Origin: Tatumella terrea
GTDB lineage: Bacteria > Pseudomonadota > Gammaproteobacteria > Enterobacterales > Enterobacteriaceae
Length of the DNA: 64,000 nt
Assembly: GCF_039523755.1 (NCBI RefSeq)
Contig: NZ_BAAAFX010000006.1
Coordinates: 248,001-312,000, forward strand
Direction: 5' to 3'
Numbering within the stretch: position 1 is the stretch's first letter; the number at the start of each line of letters is the position of its first letter. Made by a program: the position numbers and the translations under genes. This document shows positions 34,856 through 44,370 of the stretch, one piece after another. The notes beneath the pieces were generated by a model, which saw only the letters and a program-made list of their open reading frames with translations, was not told the origin of the DNA and did not search any database.

Positions 34856-35527
34856 TTATACCGGTTCAGCGCCGGTCTCATTCCCGTCGGTGGCGACAGG
34901 CAGTGGCCAGCCACCTAAACGCTTCCAGCGGTTCACCAGTTCACAGAACAGGGTGGCCGTTTGCTGTGTATCGTACAGGGCTGAATGCGCCTGGTGGCTG
35001 TCAAATTCCATGCCTGCCGCCTTACAGGCTTTCGCCAGTACGGTCTGGCCAAGCACCAGTCCGCTGAGCGCTGCAGTATCAAAGGTCGCAAAAGGGTGGA
35101 AAGGGTTACGTTTCAGGTGACTGCGTTGTGCTGCGGCCATCACAAAGCTGTGGTCAAAATTGGCATTATGCGCAACGATCACGGCCCGGGCACAGTCGCT
35201 GTCTTTCATACCTTTGCGAACCATTTTGAAAATAGCATGTAACGCGTCATGTTCACTGACAGCATTTCTTTCCGGGTCCGCCGGATTAATACCGGTAAAG
35301 GCCAGCGCCTCAGGATGCAGGATAGCGCCTTCGAACGGCGTAACATTAAAGTGCAGTGTCTGGTCGGGTTGCAGCCAGCCATCGTCATCCATCTTTAAGC
35401 TGATCGCAGCAATTTCCAGTAAGGCGTCAGTATCGGCGTTAAAACCCGCGGTTTCCACATCAATGACGACGGGAAAGAAACCACGGAAACGTTGGTTCAA
35501 AGCATTAGGGGAAGAAGTTTCGGACAT
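34856..35527 (-). CDS. rnt: Ribonuclease T
   Basis: DEDDh 3'-5' exoribonuclease that removes the last residues in tRNA end turnover and matures 5S and 23S rRNA. 223 aa (E. coli 215). Exo I motif VVIDVETAG with Asp23 and Glu25; exo II NANFDHSF; exo III HSALYDTQQT carrying the catalytic His and Asp. Codirectional with gloA but 115 bases away. Confidence 0.96.
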   Translation of the reverse strand: MSETSSPNALNQRFRGFFPVVIDVETAGFNADTDALLEIAAISLKMDDDGWLQPDQTLHFNVTPFEGAILHPEALAFTGINPADPERNAVSEHDALHAIFKMVRKGMKDSDCARAVIVAHNANFDHSFVMAAAQRSHLKRNPFHPFATFDTAALSGLVLGQTVLAKACKAAGMEFDSHQAHSALYDTQQTATLFCELVNRWKRLGGWPLPVATDGNETGAEPV

Positions 35528-35642
35528 CAGGATCTCATCGGACGAAAATTGCAGAGGCTAGTATCGCAAAAAAACGCCTGTGATGCAGCAGTGGCATACA
35601 GGCTTTGCCAGCAAGGCCCGCCGTCAGAAGGCGGGCCGGTGA

Positions 35643-36050
35643 TCAGTGTCCCAGCCCCTGACCGGCATGTTTATTCTCAATCAGCTCAATTTTGTAGCCA
35701 TCCGGGTCTTCGACAAAGGCGATCACGGTGGATCCGCCTTTCACCGGGCCGGCTTCCCGCGTGACATTGCCACCGCTCTGACGAATGCTTTCGCAGGTTG
35801 CGGCAACATCATCCACCCCCAGCGCGATATGACCATAGGCGTTGCCGTGGTCATAGCTTTCAACCCCCCAGTTATAGGTCAGTTCGATGACGGCCCCATC
35901 GCTTTCGTCGGTGTAGCCCACGAAGGCCAGGGAATATTTATATTCCGTATTCTCGCTCTGACGCAGCAGTTTCATGCCTAAAATACGGGTATAAAAATCG
36001 AGCGAACGTTGCAGATCGCCGACACGCAGCATGGTATGAAGTAAACGCAT
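35643..36050 (-). CDS. gloA: Glyoxalase I (lactoylglutathione lyase)
   Basis: Converts the methylglyoxal-glutathione hemithioacetal to S-lactoylglutathione. 135 aa, identical length to E. coli GloA. All four metal ligands are in place: His5, Glu56, His74 and Glu122. AGAGGATGAT precedes the ATG. It follows nemA, as in the E. coli nemRA-gloA operon; the gap is 95 bases. Confidence 0.97.
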   Translation of the reverse strand: MRLLHTMLRVGDLQRSLDFYTRILGMKLLRQSENTEYKYSLAFVGYTDESDGAVIELTYNWGVESYDHGNAYGHIALGVDDVAATCESIRQSGGNVTREAGPVKGGSTVIAFVEDPDGYKIELIENKHAGQGLGH

Positions 36051-36145
36051 ATCATCCTCTTAGCAATTAAAAAGGGCCAGCAGGACATCATGCTGGCCGG
36101 TCAGTCATTGTAATCAGTGTAACAGGGAAACGGGTGGCGGTAATC

Positions 36146-37252
36146 TCAGTTCTGCCCGAGGAACGGGTAATCGGTGTATCCTTCCGCACCGCCGCCGTAA
36201 AAGCTTTCCGGACGCTGCGGGTTCAGCGGCGCGTCGGTTTCCAGACGCAGCACTAAGTCCGGGTTAGCGATATAATTCCGGCCAAAGGCCACGGCATCGA
36301 TCAGGCCACGGCCGATTAAGTCTTCGGCTTTCTCTTTCGTATACCCCCCGGCACCGATGATAACGCCCGGGAAGATCTCACGGACTTTTTTGCGGAATTC
36401 GTCACGGTACGAGTCGCCACCGGTCCAGTCCGGTTCAGAGAAGTGCAGGTACGCAATCTTTCTGGCCGCCAGTTCTCTGATAACCGTCAGGGCATCTTCT
36501 TCTTCATCCGGCCCGTTGGTCAGCCCCTGGAAAGTCCCGACCGGGGAGAGGCGGACAGCAATATGTTCCGCACCGCGAACCGCGATTGCCGCATCGACCA
36601 CTTCCAGTAATAAGCGGGCACGGTTTTCGACGCTGCCACCGTACTTATCGGTACGGATATTGGACTCCGGTGATAAAAACTCATGCAGCAGATAACCATG
36701 CGCACCATGAATTTCTACCAGGTCAAAGCCGACCGTTTCAGAGTTCACGACCGCCTGGCGGAAATCGTCAATCACCTGCCGGATTTCCGCCTGGGTCATC
36801 TCCCGGGGCAGGGTTGTCTCTTCACGATAAACGTTACCGGCGGCATCTTTCAGTGTGGTCCGGGTATGAGACGGCAGCGCCGAAGGCGCCAGCGGCGCCT
36901 GACCGCCCGGCTGAAGGGAGGCATGCGAGATACGCCCGGTGTGCCAGAGCTGGACGGCAATATGACCGCCGGCCTGGTGAACGGCCCGGGTGATCTCACT
37001 CCAGGCGGAGATCTGCTCCGGCGTATGCAGCCCGGGGGCACCGGCATAGCCTTTAGACTGGAAAGAGATCTGAGTGGCTTCTGTAATGATCAGGCCGGCC
37101 GTCGCCCGTTGCTGATAATATTCCTTCATCAGTGGGGTCGGAATGTCACCGGGTTCGATACTGCGTAAGCGCGTTAATGGCGCCATAAAGATCCGGTTAG
37201 GGACAGTCATGCTGCCAAGGGTAAGCGGCTTGAAAAGAACGCTGTCAGTCAT
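36146..37252 (-). CDS. nemA: N-ethylmaleimide reductase (Old Yellow Enzyme)
   Basis: FMN-dependent NADPH oxidoreductase that reduces electrophilic alkenes such as N-ethylmaleimide and nitro compounds. 368 aa from the ATG at 37252 (GGAGATACCTT ribosome site), against 365 in E. coli. The TIM-barrel landmarks are NRIFMAPLTRLRS, the substrate pair in EIHGAHGYLLHEFLSP, and GGSVENRARL. In E. coli the electrophile-sensing repressor NemR is encoded immediately upstream. Here ydhL is next and nemR is missing, so induction must differ or rely on an unlinked regulator. Confidence 0.95.
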   Translation of the reverse strand: MTDSVLFKPLTLGSMTVPNRIFMAPLTRLRSIEPGDIPTPLMKEYYQQRATAGLIITEATQISFQSKGYAGAPGLHTPEQISAWSEITRAVHQAGGHIAVQLWHTGRISHASLQPGGQAPLAPSALPSHTRTTLKDAAGNVYREETTLPREMTQAEIRQVIDDFRQAVVNSETVGFDLVEIHGAHGYLLHEFLSPESNIRTDKYGGSVENRARLLLEVVDAAIAVRGAEHIAVRLSPVGTFQGLTNGPDEEEDALTVIRELAARKIAYLHFSEPDWTGGDSYRDEFRKKVREIFPGVIIGAGGYTKEKAEDLIGRGLIDAVAFGRNYIANPDLVLRLETDAPLNPQRPESFYGGGAEGYTDYPFLGQN

Positions 37253-37520
37253 AAGGTATCTCCGGAGGATCGTGGGGTATCGTCTTCCTGTCATAGCAGG
37301 CAAGAGATAAAGTTTATTTTTCAGTCACCTCAGCAAGAGTAAATAGCGCTCAGCAGACTGACAAGGGCGCTCACGGAGGAACGCACAAACAGACAACCCT
37401 CCGCTATACTCACTGATAAGCTTGCTATCAGCGTAGTGCAAAAAAACCACCCCTGTTTTATCTTTAGGGTATCCGCAGACAATGGGGCTGCAGGCCCGTT
37501 ACCTGTCAGGGAGAACCCCG

Positions 37521-37760
37521 ATGGCTGAACAACTGGAATTTTTCCCTGTGCCGAGTCCGTGCCGCGGCCTCTGTCAGGCGGACAACCGCGGCTATTGTGT
37601 GGGCTGCCTGCGCAGCAGAGAAGAGCGTTTCGGGTGGATGTCATTCACCGATACGCAGAAACGCACGGTCATCCGTTTGTGCCAGCAACGCCGTCTGCGC
37701 TGGCATAAAGCACCGTCAGTCCCGGCAGAGGAAGACCCGGAGCAACCATCACTGTTCTGA
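37521..37760 (+). CDS. ydhL: DUF1289 cysteine-cluster protein YdhL
   Basis: 79-aa small protein, same length as E. coli YdhL, starting MAEQLEFFPVPSPCRGLCQ after an AGGGAG ribosome site. Four closely spaced Cys (CRGLC, then CVGC) suggest a metal- or cluster-binding knuckle, and the C-terminus is EQPSLF. Function unknown. It is convergent with ydhK and overlaps its 3' end by 12 bases. Confidence 0.88.
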   Translation: MAEQLEFFPVPSPCRGLCQADNRGYCVGCLRSREERFGWMSFTDTQKRTVIRLCQQRRLRWHKAPSVPAEEDPEQPSLF

Positions 37761-39788
37761 CCCCTGCGCAGGCGGTCCGGACAATGGTGGCTCCGGTACG
37801 CCCTGCTGAAGCTGGGCCAGTGAACACTGTAATCGCCAGAGGATACCGGCCAGTTCACGGGCTTCTTCGTTATCCTGCGTCTGTAGCGCCAGCAGGGTGT
37901 GCTGCAGTTCGTCCAGGGTAGTCTCCAGCGCGTTATGCCTGACACCGCGCAGACTCATGACCTGTTGTAACGACTGAAAAGAGTTATCCCGCAGGGCCAT
38001 TAATGCCGGATTCTGCGGCGTCCAGCTGCGCAGATACCAGACGATGTGCGAGCAATTCAGTAGTACCACGCCCCAGCGTAACAACCAGAGTTTCGCCTGC
38101 TGATTTTTGCTGCTCTTCAACTGACTCACCAGGTGGTAAACCCGGGATTCAAAATCATGTTCTTTCAGGGTCGGGTGGCGGCGTAACTGATCCAGGAAGG
38201 CCAGCCTGAGCGCGCGGATATGGCGGCGGCTTTTACGGTCATCGGAGCTGGGCTGCAGGATCTGAAAGGCCAGCCAGGCAAGCAATACGCCACAGACCTT
38301 GGCGACATTGGCATTCAGAAAATCGGCATAGTCCCATTCCGGCGGGTTGGTGACCGATATAAACGACCCCAGAAAAACGATGGATTGACCCCAGAAGGCG
38401 GCATTGGCCGGTTGCTGAAGTTTCAGTAACTGAGCGGTGATAAGCATCGGGAAAAGAAACAGCAAAAATTGCCAGAGTGCGGTCAACTGGATCATCAGAC
38501 CGAATTTCATTACCAGGCTAAGGCAGCAGAGAAACAGCAGCGTTTTCAGCAAACCGAAGATGGTACCTCCCGGAGACGGGGAGGAGGAATAAAGAACACA
38601 GGCGATGGCCGTTAATGTCAGCGCCTCTGAACCGGACTCCCAGTGACTGTTGATCCAGAAGGTTCCCCCCGCAATGATTGCCACAAAGGTACGCAAGGCA
38701 CTCAGTGCGGCTTCGGTACTGTCATTTTCGCGTGCCAGAGAAGGGACCGCCGGGGGCTGAAAGCGTGTATCGGCGTCGGCGACTTCTATCAGGCGGATCC
38801 AGCGGTTAATGTCCAGATATAACCAGCAAAAATAGCGCAGCCGTTCGCAGACGGCACGCTGACGGAAATCGGCCGGATTTTCGGCGACCATCCGCCGCAG
38901 GATCATGGCTATCGCATATTTATCACCGCCGGGCCTGGACAGTTCCGTTAAAATATCCTGTATGCCCCGGTAGAGCGTTTCGGGCGCCTCCGGCCAGTTG
39001 AGCAGCATGCGCCGTAACCCCGACAGCACACTGGTCATCCGTAATTGCTGATGAAGAATATAGTTCAGTACATTATTTTGCCGCCGGAAGCGATAATGGC
39101 TCCAGAATGCCTGTACCCGTAACAAATTCATGGTCAGAATTTGTGAAATAACCTGTTCATGCGCAGTATGGGCCAGGGTTGTACTATTGCGGGAGAGCAG
39201 CGTCACCGCATGCAGGTAGATGTCCTGATGCATTTTGCGCAGCGACAGCATCAGATTATCGCCATCGGACGTACTGGGCAGGATCATCATCATCAGACCG
39301 GCACAGAGTATCCCGGTGATCACCTCACATACCCTGGCCTGAGCAATGTCCCAGACCTGGTTCACCTCGGTGACATTGACCGTGCTGAAGGCAATAATGG
39401 CCGCGGTATAGCCGGACAGGCAGAACGCATAGGCCACATTGTTCTGATAATGGCTGGAAATCCAGGTACAGAACGCCAGCCACGCCGCGATAGTAAAGGT
39501 GAAAAGCCAGGGGTCATTCAGGGTGTGGCCGGCAATCATTAATGCGACGGTGGCACCGATCAGGCTGCCACAGATCCGGCCCAGACTTTTACTGATTGCA
39601 CCGCCGACGGTCGGGAAGCTGACCACCGCGGCGGAGGTCATCGCCCAGTAGGGTTGATCCAGATCCAGGGTATAAGCAAAGATAAGCGCCAGACACATCG
39701 CCAGGCTGTTACGCAGGGCGTAACGCCACTGCGGGCCGGTGGCACAAATCCACGGCAGCCGCTGCCATGACAGCCAGTTAAGATTCAT
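37749..39788 (-). CDS. ydhK: FUSC-family efflux inner-membrane component YdhK
   Basis: 679-aa AaeB/FUSC-type protein (E. coli YdhK 670 aa). Two bundles of about six membrane helices (about 15-180 and 375-530) flank a soluble middle domain. With the HlyD-type YdhJ and the small YdhI it forms a putative efflux pump like AaeXAB for aromatic acids. It starts two bases after ydhJ ends. The operon is divergent from slyA, and a SlyA box lies between them. Confidence 0.9.
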   Translation of the reverse strand: MNLNWLSWQRLPWICATGPQWRYALRNSLAMCLALIFAYTLDLDQPYWAMTSAAVVSFPTVGGAISKSLGRICGSLIGATVALMIAGHTLNDPWLFTFTIAAWLAFCTWISSHYQNNVAYAFCLSGYTAAIIAFSTVNVTEVNQVWDIAQARVCEVITGILCAGLMMMILPSTSDGDNLMLSLRKMHQDIYLHAVTLLSRNSTTLAHTAHEQVISQILTMNLLRVQAFWSHYRFRRQNNVLNYILHQQLRMTSVLSGLRRMLLNWPEAPETLYRGIQDILTELSRPGGDKYAIAMILRRMVAENPADFRQRAVCERLRYFCWLYLDINRWIRLIEVADADTRFQPPAVPSLARENDSTEAALSALRTFVAIIAGGTFWINSHWESGSEALTLTAIACVLYSSSPSPGGTIFGLLKTLLFLCCLSLVMKFGLMIQLTALWQFLLFLFPMLITAQLLKLQQPANAAFWGQSIVFLGSFISVTNPPEWDYADFLNANVAKVCGVLLAWLAFQILQPSSDDRKSRRHIRALRLAFLDQLRRHPTLKEHDFESRVYHLVSQLKSSKNQQAKLWLLRWGVVLLNCSHIVWYLRSWTPQNPALMALRDNSFQSLQQVMSLRGVRHNALETTLDELQHTLLALQTQDNEEARELAGILWRLQCSLAQLQQGVPEPPLSGPPAQGSEQ

Positions 39789-39790
39789 CT

Positions 39791-40645
39791 TCAGTCACTG
39801 ATCACAATCGTACAGGTGGTGCCGGCAACCAGCAGAAGATCCTGCGGCAAAGCATCCAGCTTAATTCTGACCGGCACACGCTGTGCCAGCCGGACCCAGG
39901 GAACGGTGGGTTTGATATTCGCCACCAGACCGTCATCCACTACGTTCTGATCATAAATGGCACGTCCGATACTCAGTACGCTGCCTTTAAGGGTCGTCCC
40001 GGTACTGTAAAGAATGATTTTTGCCGGGGCGCCGGCACGGATATGCCGGAGTTTGGTTTCTTCAAAATACCCCATCACGTACCAGGAATGGCTATCCAGC
40101 ATGGCAAACAGGGGAGTGCCTTCACTGGCATAGTTACCGCTACGTAAGGTCAGGTTGGTGACCCAGCCATCTGCCGGTGCATAGATTCGGGTTTGTTGCA
40201 GATCCCAGCGCGCTTTATCCAGCGAGGCGGCGGCCGCTTTGACGGTGGCCTGCATGGCATCGGCGGTCTGCCGGGCAATGTCCAGGTCCTCGGCGGAAAT
40301 AATGTTCCGCGGCAGGCTGGCCCTGCGTTCTGCTTCATGTCGCGCTTTCGTCAGGTCGGCCTGACTCTTAGCCAGTTCTGCCGCCGCATTATCGATGGCA
40401 ATCTGAAACGGAACGGTATCCAGAGTTACCAGCAATTCCCCTTTATGAACGTACTGGTTATCACTGACCGCCACCGAAACAATCCGTCCGGAGACTTCCG
40501 GGGTAATATTCACCCGTTCCGCATGCACTTTTCCGTCACGCGTCCAGGGAGACTGCATATAGTAGTTCCACATCCACCAGCCGGCGATCAGTGCAACAGC
40601 AAAGACAAATAACGTCGAAAAGTACTTCAGAAGATTCACTTTCAT
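39791..40645 (-). CDS. ydhJ: HlyD-family membrane fusion protein YdhJ
   Basis: 284-aa periplasmic adaptor (E. coli 285) anchored by one N-terminal helix (about 10-30). It has a biotinyl-lipoyl-like domain (GRIVSVAVSDNQYVHKGELLVTLD), an alpha-hairpin (about 75-130) and the returning half RIYAPADGWVTNLTLRSGNYAS. It links YdhK to an outer-membrane channel encoded elsewhere. Six bases separate it from ydhI and two from ydhK. Confidence 0.92.
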   Translation of the reverse strand: MKVNLLKYFSTLFVFAVALIAGWWMWNYYMQSPWTRDGKVHAERVNITPEVSGRIVSVAVSDNQYVHKGELLVTLDTVPFQIAIDNAAAELAKSQADLTKARHEAERRASLPRNIISAEDLDIARQTADAMQATVKAAAASLDKARWDLQQTRIYAPADGWVTNLTLRSGNYASEGTPLFAMLDSHSWYVMGYFEETKLRHIRAGAPAKIILYSTGTTLKGSVLSIGRAIYDQNVVDDGLVANIKPTVPWVRLAQRVPVRIKLDALPQDLLLVAGTTCTIVISD

Positions 40646-40651
40646 CGAAAA

Positions 40652-40888
40652 TTATCTCAGGTTAAGTAACCCAAAGGAGGAAACGACACACAATATAAAT
40701 ACGGAAAGATCCATCAGCGTCGGATGCCAGAAACGCCCGGAATAAATACGCGTTCTGATTAACGGATGGATGACCAGCCATAGAAAAAAGCCAGACAATA
40801 CCGATTTAAACATCGGCGGAAAAAAAAGAGAGTCTCCGAACACCAGTTCAGTGAGTGCGGTTAACGGAGGAGGGCTGGTCCAAATCAT
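40652..40888 (-). CDS. ydhI: DUF1656 small membrane protein YdhI
   Basis: 78 aa with two predicted membrane helices, the family length and the position of AaeX-like proteins at the head of FUSC efflux operons. Its role is unknown; it is presumed to assist YdhJK. First gene of ydhIJK, 147 bases from the divergent slyA. Confidence 0.88.
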   Translation of the reverse strand: MIWTSPPPLTALTELVFGDSLFFPPMFKSVLSGFFLWLVIHPLIRTRIYSGRFWHPTLMDLSVFILCVVSSFGLLNLR

Positions 40889-41008
40889 TGTGGCTTATCC
40901 TCTGAGACAGATATCGGAAATAAAAACCTGGCAAAAAAGGCGCTTTTCATCAGACATTTGTATTTGCTCCTTAAAAAACGCAAAATAGTGTAAGAAAGAC
41001 GACATTGC

Positions 41009-41020
41009 TTAGCAAGCTAA
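41009..41020. promoter_or_regulatory. SlyA operator
   Basis: Exact match to the SlyA palindrome TTAGCAAGCTAA, 15 bases before the slyA start codon and between slyA and ydhIJK. It suggests autoregulation and control of the pump operon. Confidence 0.88.
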
Positions 41021-41035
41021 TTATAAGGAGCTTAT

Positions 41036-41473
41036 ATGGAATCTTCGTTGGGCACTGATCTGGCGAGACTGGTTCGTATGTGGCGTGCAGTGATTGATAA
41101 CAGACTGAAACCTCTTGGTCTGACGCAGACACTGTGGGTCACTTTGCACAATATTCATCAGTTACCGCCGGACCAGTCACAAATCCAGTTGGCCAAAGCG
41201 ATTGGTATTGAACAACCGTCCCTGGTCAGAACACTGGATCAGCTGGAACAAAAAGGCCTTATCAGCCGGACTCCCTGTGCAGATGATCGCCGGGCAAAAC
41301 GTATTACTCTGACAGAAGAAGCCGCCCCGGTCATCGAACAACTGGAAAGGGTCATCAACCGCAGCCGCGAAGATATCCTGAGCGGAATATCCGCCGAAGA
41401 AATCGATCTGATGGTCAATGTAATCGCCAGACTGGAAAAAAACATTGTCGAACTGCAAGGAAAAGAGGGGTAG
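41036..41473 (+). CDS. slyA: MarR-family regulator SlyA
   Basis: 145-aa winged-helix dimeric regulator (E. coli 144 aa) that often relieves H-NS silencing. Nearly identical to SlyA in the recognition region (IQLAKAIGIEQPSLVRTLDQLEQKGLIS). ATAAGGAG is the ribosome site. The perfect SlyA box in its promoter supports feedback. Confidence 0.97.
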   Translation: MESSLGTDLARLVRMWRAVIDNRLKPLGLTQTLWVTLHNIHQLPPDQSQIQLAKAIGIEQPSLVRTLDQLEQKGLISRTPCADDRRAKRITLTEEAAPVIEQLERVINRSREDILSGISAEEIDLMVNVIARLEKNIVELQGKEG

Positions 41474-41522
41474 TGCGGCCTGGTTCGTCGCCACGCGATT
41501 TTCCCCGGCCCCTGCGATAAGG

Positions 41523-41552
41523 TAAAAAAAACCCGTCATCAGGACGGGTTAG
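41523..41552 (-). terminator. Terminator between slyA and slyB
   Basis: AACCCGTC and GACGGGTT arms around a five-base loop with a run of eight T on the minus strand, suited to terminate slyB. It is also 50 bases after the slyA stop. A second nested inverted repeat (TGCCGTC ... GACGGCA) lies at about 41587-41628. Confidence 0.75.
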
Positions 41553-41638
41553 TAAAAAAGGGGCTGGCGGCGGTAGCCTCAACATGCCGTCTGACTCGCC
41601 GGTTTATCCCGGTGAAGCTGACGGCAGCAGACGAGTGC

Positions 41639-42106
41639 TTAGCGTGGTGAAACGGTCACCTGGCTGCCGTTCGAGACTAAAGCAACACGCATCCCGGCAG
41701 AGTAACGACTGGCAGCCTGTTTCTGAACCACCATAATAGTGTTACCGTCATCTTTACGGATTTCCAGTTCCACCCCGTTGGACTCATTCAGGTTACTCTG
41801 AACCCCCTGACCGGCCAGTCCGCCGAGGACTGCACCGCCTGCGGTCGCCAGGCTACGGCCTGCGCCACCACCGATAGTGTTACCGAGGAAGCCCCCGATG
41901 ACTGCACCACCAATTGCGCCCAGCATACTGTCGTTATCGCCCCCCTGAATTTTAACAGGGCGGACAGAAACCAGTGTCCCGTAGGTAACGCTCTGGACCT
42001 GTTTAGCTTCGCTGGCGCTATAAACATCCCCGGAAAGCGAGTTATCATTTACGCATCCGGTCAGGACACAGGCGGCTACCGCTAAAGTCGTTAAACGTTT
42101 AATCAT
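41639..42106 (-). CDS. slyB: Outer membrane lipoprotein SlyB
   Basis: 155-aa lipoprotein, same length as E. coli SlyB. Lipobox LTGC with Cys18, then a glycine-zipper segment (GAIGGAVIGGFLGNTIGGGAG, about residues 63-100) that inserts in the membrane, and a C-terminal Pcp-like domain. SlyB forms protective oligomers in the outer membrane and is PhoPQ-regulated in E. coli. I could not find a convincing two-half PhoP box upstream. Confidence 0.95.
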   Translation of the reverse strand: MIKRLTTLAVAACVLTGCVNDNSLSGDVYSASEAKQVQSVTYGTLVSVRPVKIQGGDNDSMLGAIGGAVIGGFLGNTIGGGAGRSLATAGGAVLGGLAGQGVQSNLNESNGVELEIRKDDGNTIMVVQKQAASRYSAGMRVALVSNGSQVTVSPR

Positions 42107-42367
42107 CAGAAACTCCTTTCAAAAATCAGCGCGATAAGCGCACCCTTTATAACGTTGTTTCTCCAGTATAAAGCAAATTGTGCATACCGAAGTGATTTTT
42201 GCAAACTCACAATGCGGCATTTTAAGACCGGCCGGATAAACAATAATTCAATCGACCGGCATTCCTTTACGATAAATTGATCGATGATCACCATTTTATT
42301 CATAGTATTAGCCGTGAAGATTTGCAAGACTGAGGGCTGGTCTGTGGAGCCGTGAGTTGAGGTTAAG

Positions 42368-43510
42368 ATGAAATCGGGACGTTATATCGGAGTCATGTCG
42401 GGAACCAGCCTGGATGGTGTGGATGTGGTGCTGGCGGCGATCGATGAGCATATTGTCGCCCGGCAGGCGAGTTATTGTCACCCGATGCCGCTGGAGATCC
42501 GGCAGATGATCCTGGATGTCTGCCAGGGTCAGCCCGTGACGCTGTCACAATTAGGGCGCCTGGATACCCGCCTCGGCCGGTTGTTCAGCGAAGCGATTGA
42601 AACGCTGATGCAACGGGAATCCCTGAGTGCTGAAGATATTGTCGGTATCGGCTGTCACGGACAAACGGTCTGGCATGAACCGGAAGGGGAAGCGCCTTTC
42701 AGCATGCAACTGGGGGATAATAATCAGATTGTGGCCCGTACCGGCGTCACGGTAGTCGGCGACTTCCGCCGGCGTGATATGGCGATAGGCGGTCAGGGCG
42801 CACCGCTGGTGCCTGCCTTTCACCGCGCAGTGCTTATGCACCCGCTGGAACGGCGCGTGGTCCTCAATATTGGCGGTATTGCGAATATCTCTCTGCTATT
42901 TCCCGGCCAGAATATCCGCGGTTATGACACCGGGCCTGGCAATATCCTGATGGATGCCTGGATCTGGCAACAGTGTCAGCAGCGGTTCGACAAAGACGGT
43001 CAGTGGGCAGCTCAGGGGAACGTCGTTCCGGTATTGCTGAAACAGATGCTGGATGACCCGTGGTTTGCCTTACCGGCCCCGAAAAGTACCGGCCGTGAAT
43101 ATTTTAATTTGTCCTGGATCGAAAAGCAGTTACAGCGCTTTCCGGGGCTCGATGCCGGTGATATTCAGGCCACGTTATTGGAACTGACGGCCATGACTAT
43201 CGTCCGGCAGATACAATTAAGTGGTCACTGTGACCGGTTACTGGTGTGCGGTGGAGGCAGCCATAACCGCTTACTGATGCAGCGAATTTCCGCACTGATG
43301 CCCGGTACCGATGTAGGTAAAACGGATGATGCGGGGATCAGCAGTGACGATATGGAAGGGCTGGCCTTTGCCTGGCTGGCGTTCCGTACACTCTCCGGAT
43401 TACCCGGCAATCTGCCTGCCGTCACCGGGGCGCGTGATTTTACCACCCTGGGGGCCATCTTCCCGGCCTATGCCCCTGCGGGAGGGAGTGCCGTGCCGGG
43501 GAAAAGATAA
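42368..43510 (+). CDS. anmK: Anhydro-N-acetylmuramic acid kinase
   Basis: Phosphorylates and opens 1,6-anhydro-MurNAc in peptidoglycan recycling. 380 aa (E. coli 369); the extra residues are at the C-terminus. Conserved blocks are GVMSGTSLDGVDVVLA near the N-terminus, GCHGQTVWHEP, NIGGIANIS, GYDTGPGN and CGGGSHN. Divergent from slyB. In E. coli mliC lies between anmK and pdxH; here the gap is only 66 bases. Confidence 0.96.
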   Translation: MKSGRYIGVMSGTSLDGVDVVLAAIDEHIVARQASYCHPMPLEIRQMILDVCQGQPVTLSQLGRLDTRLGRLFSEAIETLMQRESLSAEDIVGIGCHGQTVWHEPEGEAPFSMQLGDNNQIVARTGVTVVGDFRRRDMAIGGQGAPLVPAFHRAVLMHPLERRVVLNIGGIANISLLFPGQNIRGYDTGPGNILMDAWIWQQCQQRFDKDGQWAAQGNVVPVLLKQMLDDPWFALPAPKSTGREYFNLSWIEKQLQRFPGLDAGDIQATLLELTAMTIVRQIQLSGHCDRLLVCGGGSHNRLLMQRISALMPGTDVGKTDDAGISSDDMEGLAFAWLAFRTLSGLPGNLPAVTGARDFTTLGAIFPAYAPAGGSAVPGKR

Positions 43511-43576
43511 AAGGGGACAGTGCTGCCGCCTGCAGCAACACTGTCGGTGATGAAGTGCTTTGATGAGTTAGAAACA

Positions 43577-44236
43577 ATGACTATCCAACAGGAATCTTTA
43601 AACAATATCGCTGATCTGCGACGTGAATACACCCGTGGTGGCCTCAGACGCAAGGATTTACCCGAAGCGCCGATGACCCTGTTCACCCAATGGCTCAGCC
43701 AGGCCTGTGAAGCGCAACTGCCGGACCCGACGGCCATGTGTGTGGCAACCGTCGACGAGCAGGGACAGCCGTATCAGCGGATTGTCTTACTGAAAGAGTA
43801 CGACGATAACAGCATGATTTTCTATACCAATCTCGGTAGCCGTAAGGCGCAACACCTGAGCCGGAACCCGAAAATCTCCTTACACTTTCCCTGGCATATG
43901 CTGGAACGTCAGGTGATGGTACTGGGTGAGGCCGAAAAACTGAGCGCCAAAGAGGTGATAAAGTATTTTCACAGCCGCCCGCGTGACAGCCAGATTGGGG
44001 CCTGGGTCTCCCGACAATCCAGCCGTATCTCCGCCCGTGGGGTACTTGAAGGCAAGTTCCTGGAAATCAGCCAGAAATTTATGCGAGGTGAAGTCCCACT
44101 GCCCGATTTCTGGGGGGGATACCGTGTCCGTTTTCATACCATGGAGTTCTGGCAGGGCGGTGCAAAACGTCTGCACGACCGCTTCATCTATCAGAAAACG
44201 GATGACTGCTGGGAAATTGATCGCCTGGCCCCCTGA
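43577..44236 (+). CDS. pdxH: Pyridoxine/pyridoxamine 5'-phosphate oxidase
   Basis: FMN enzyme making pyridoxal 5'-phosphate from PNP or PMP. The ATG at 43577 gives 219 aa (E. coli 218) and starts just before the conserved NNIADLRREYTRGGLRRKDL. The Shine-Dalgarno is weak, so upstream starts (43550) are possible but would add unmatched residues. The family signature includes IGAWVSRQSSRISARGVLE, and the protein ends IDRLAP. Confidence 0.95.
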   Translation: MTIQQESLNNIADLRREYTRGGLRRKDLPEAPMTLFTQWLSQACEAQLPDPTAMCVATVDEQGQPYQRIVLLKEYDDNSMIFYTNLGSRKAQHLSRNPKISLHFPWHMLERQVMVLGEAEKLSAKEVIKYFHSRPRDSQIGAWVSRQSSRISARGVLEGKFLEISQKFMRGEVPLPDFWGGYRVRFHTMEFWQGGAKRLHDRFIYQKTDDCWEIDRLAP

Positions 44237-44370
44237 TTTGGTAAAATAAGCTGTTTCACTACTGGAACAGTTCGCCGCACCGTTTTATTCTATGCACCTG
44301 ATTTTTTTCCGCGACTGCGCGGAAAGCTGCGTTGCAGCAAAGGTGCAGTCTGTTCAATTTGGAGTCGTTG

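Noticed and set aside
42107..42330. PhoP box upstream of slyB
   Set aside because: A single GTTTA-like half (TAAACA near 42238) is present without the second half at the required spacing.
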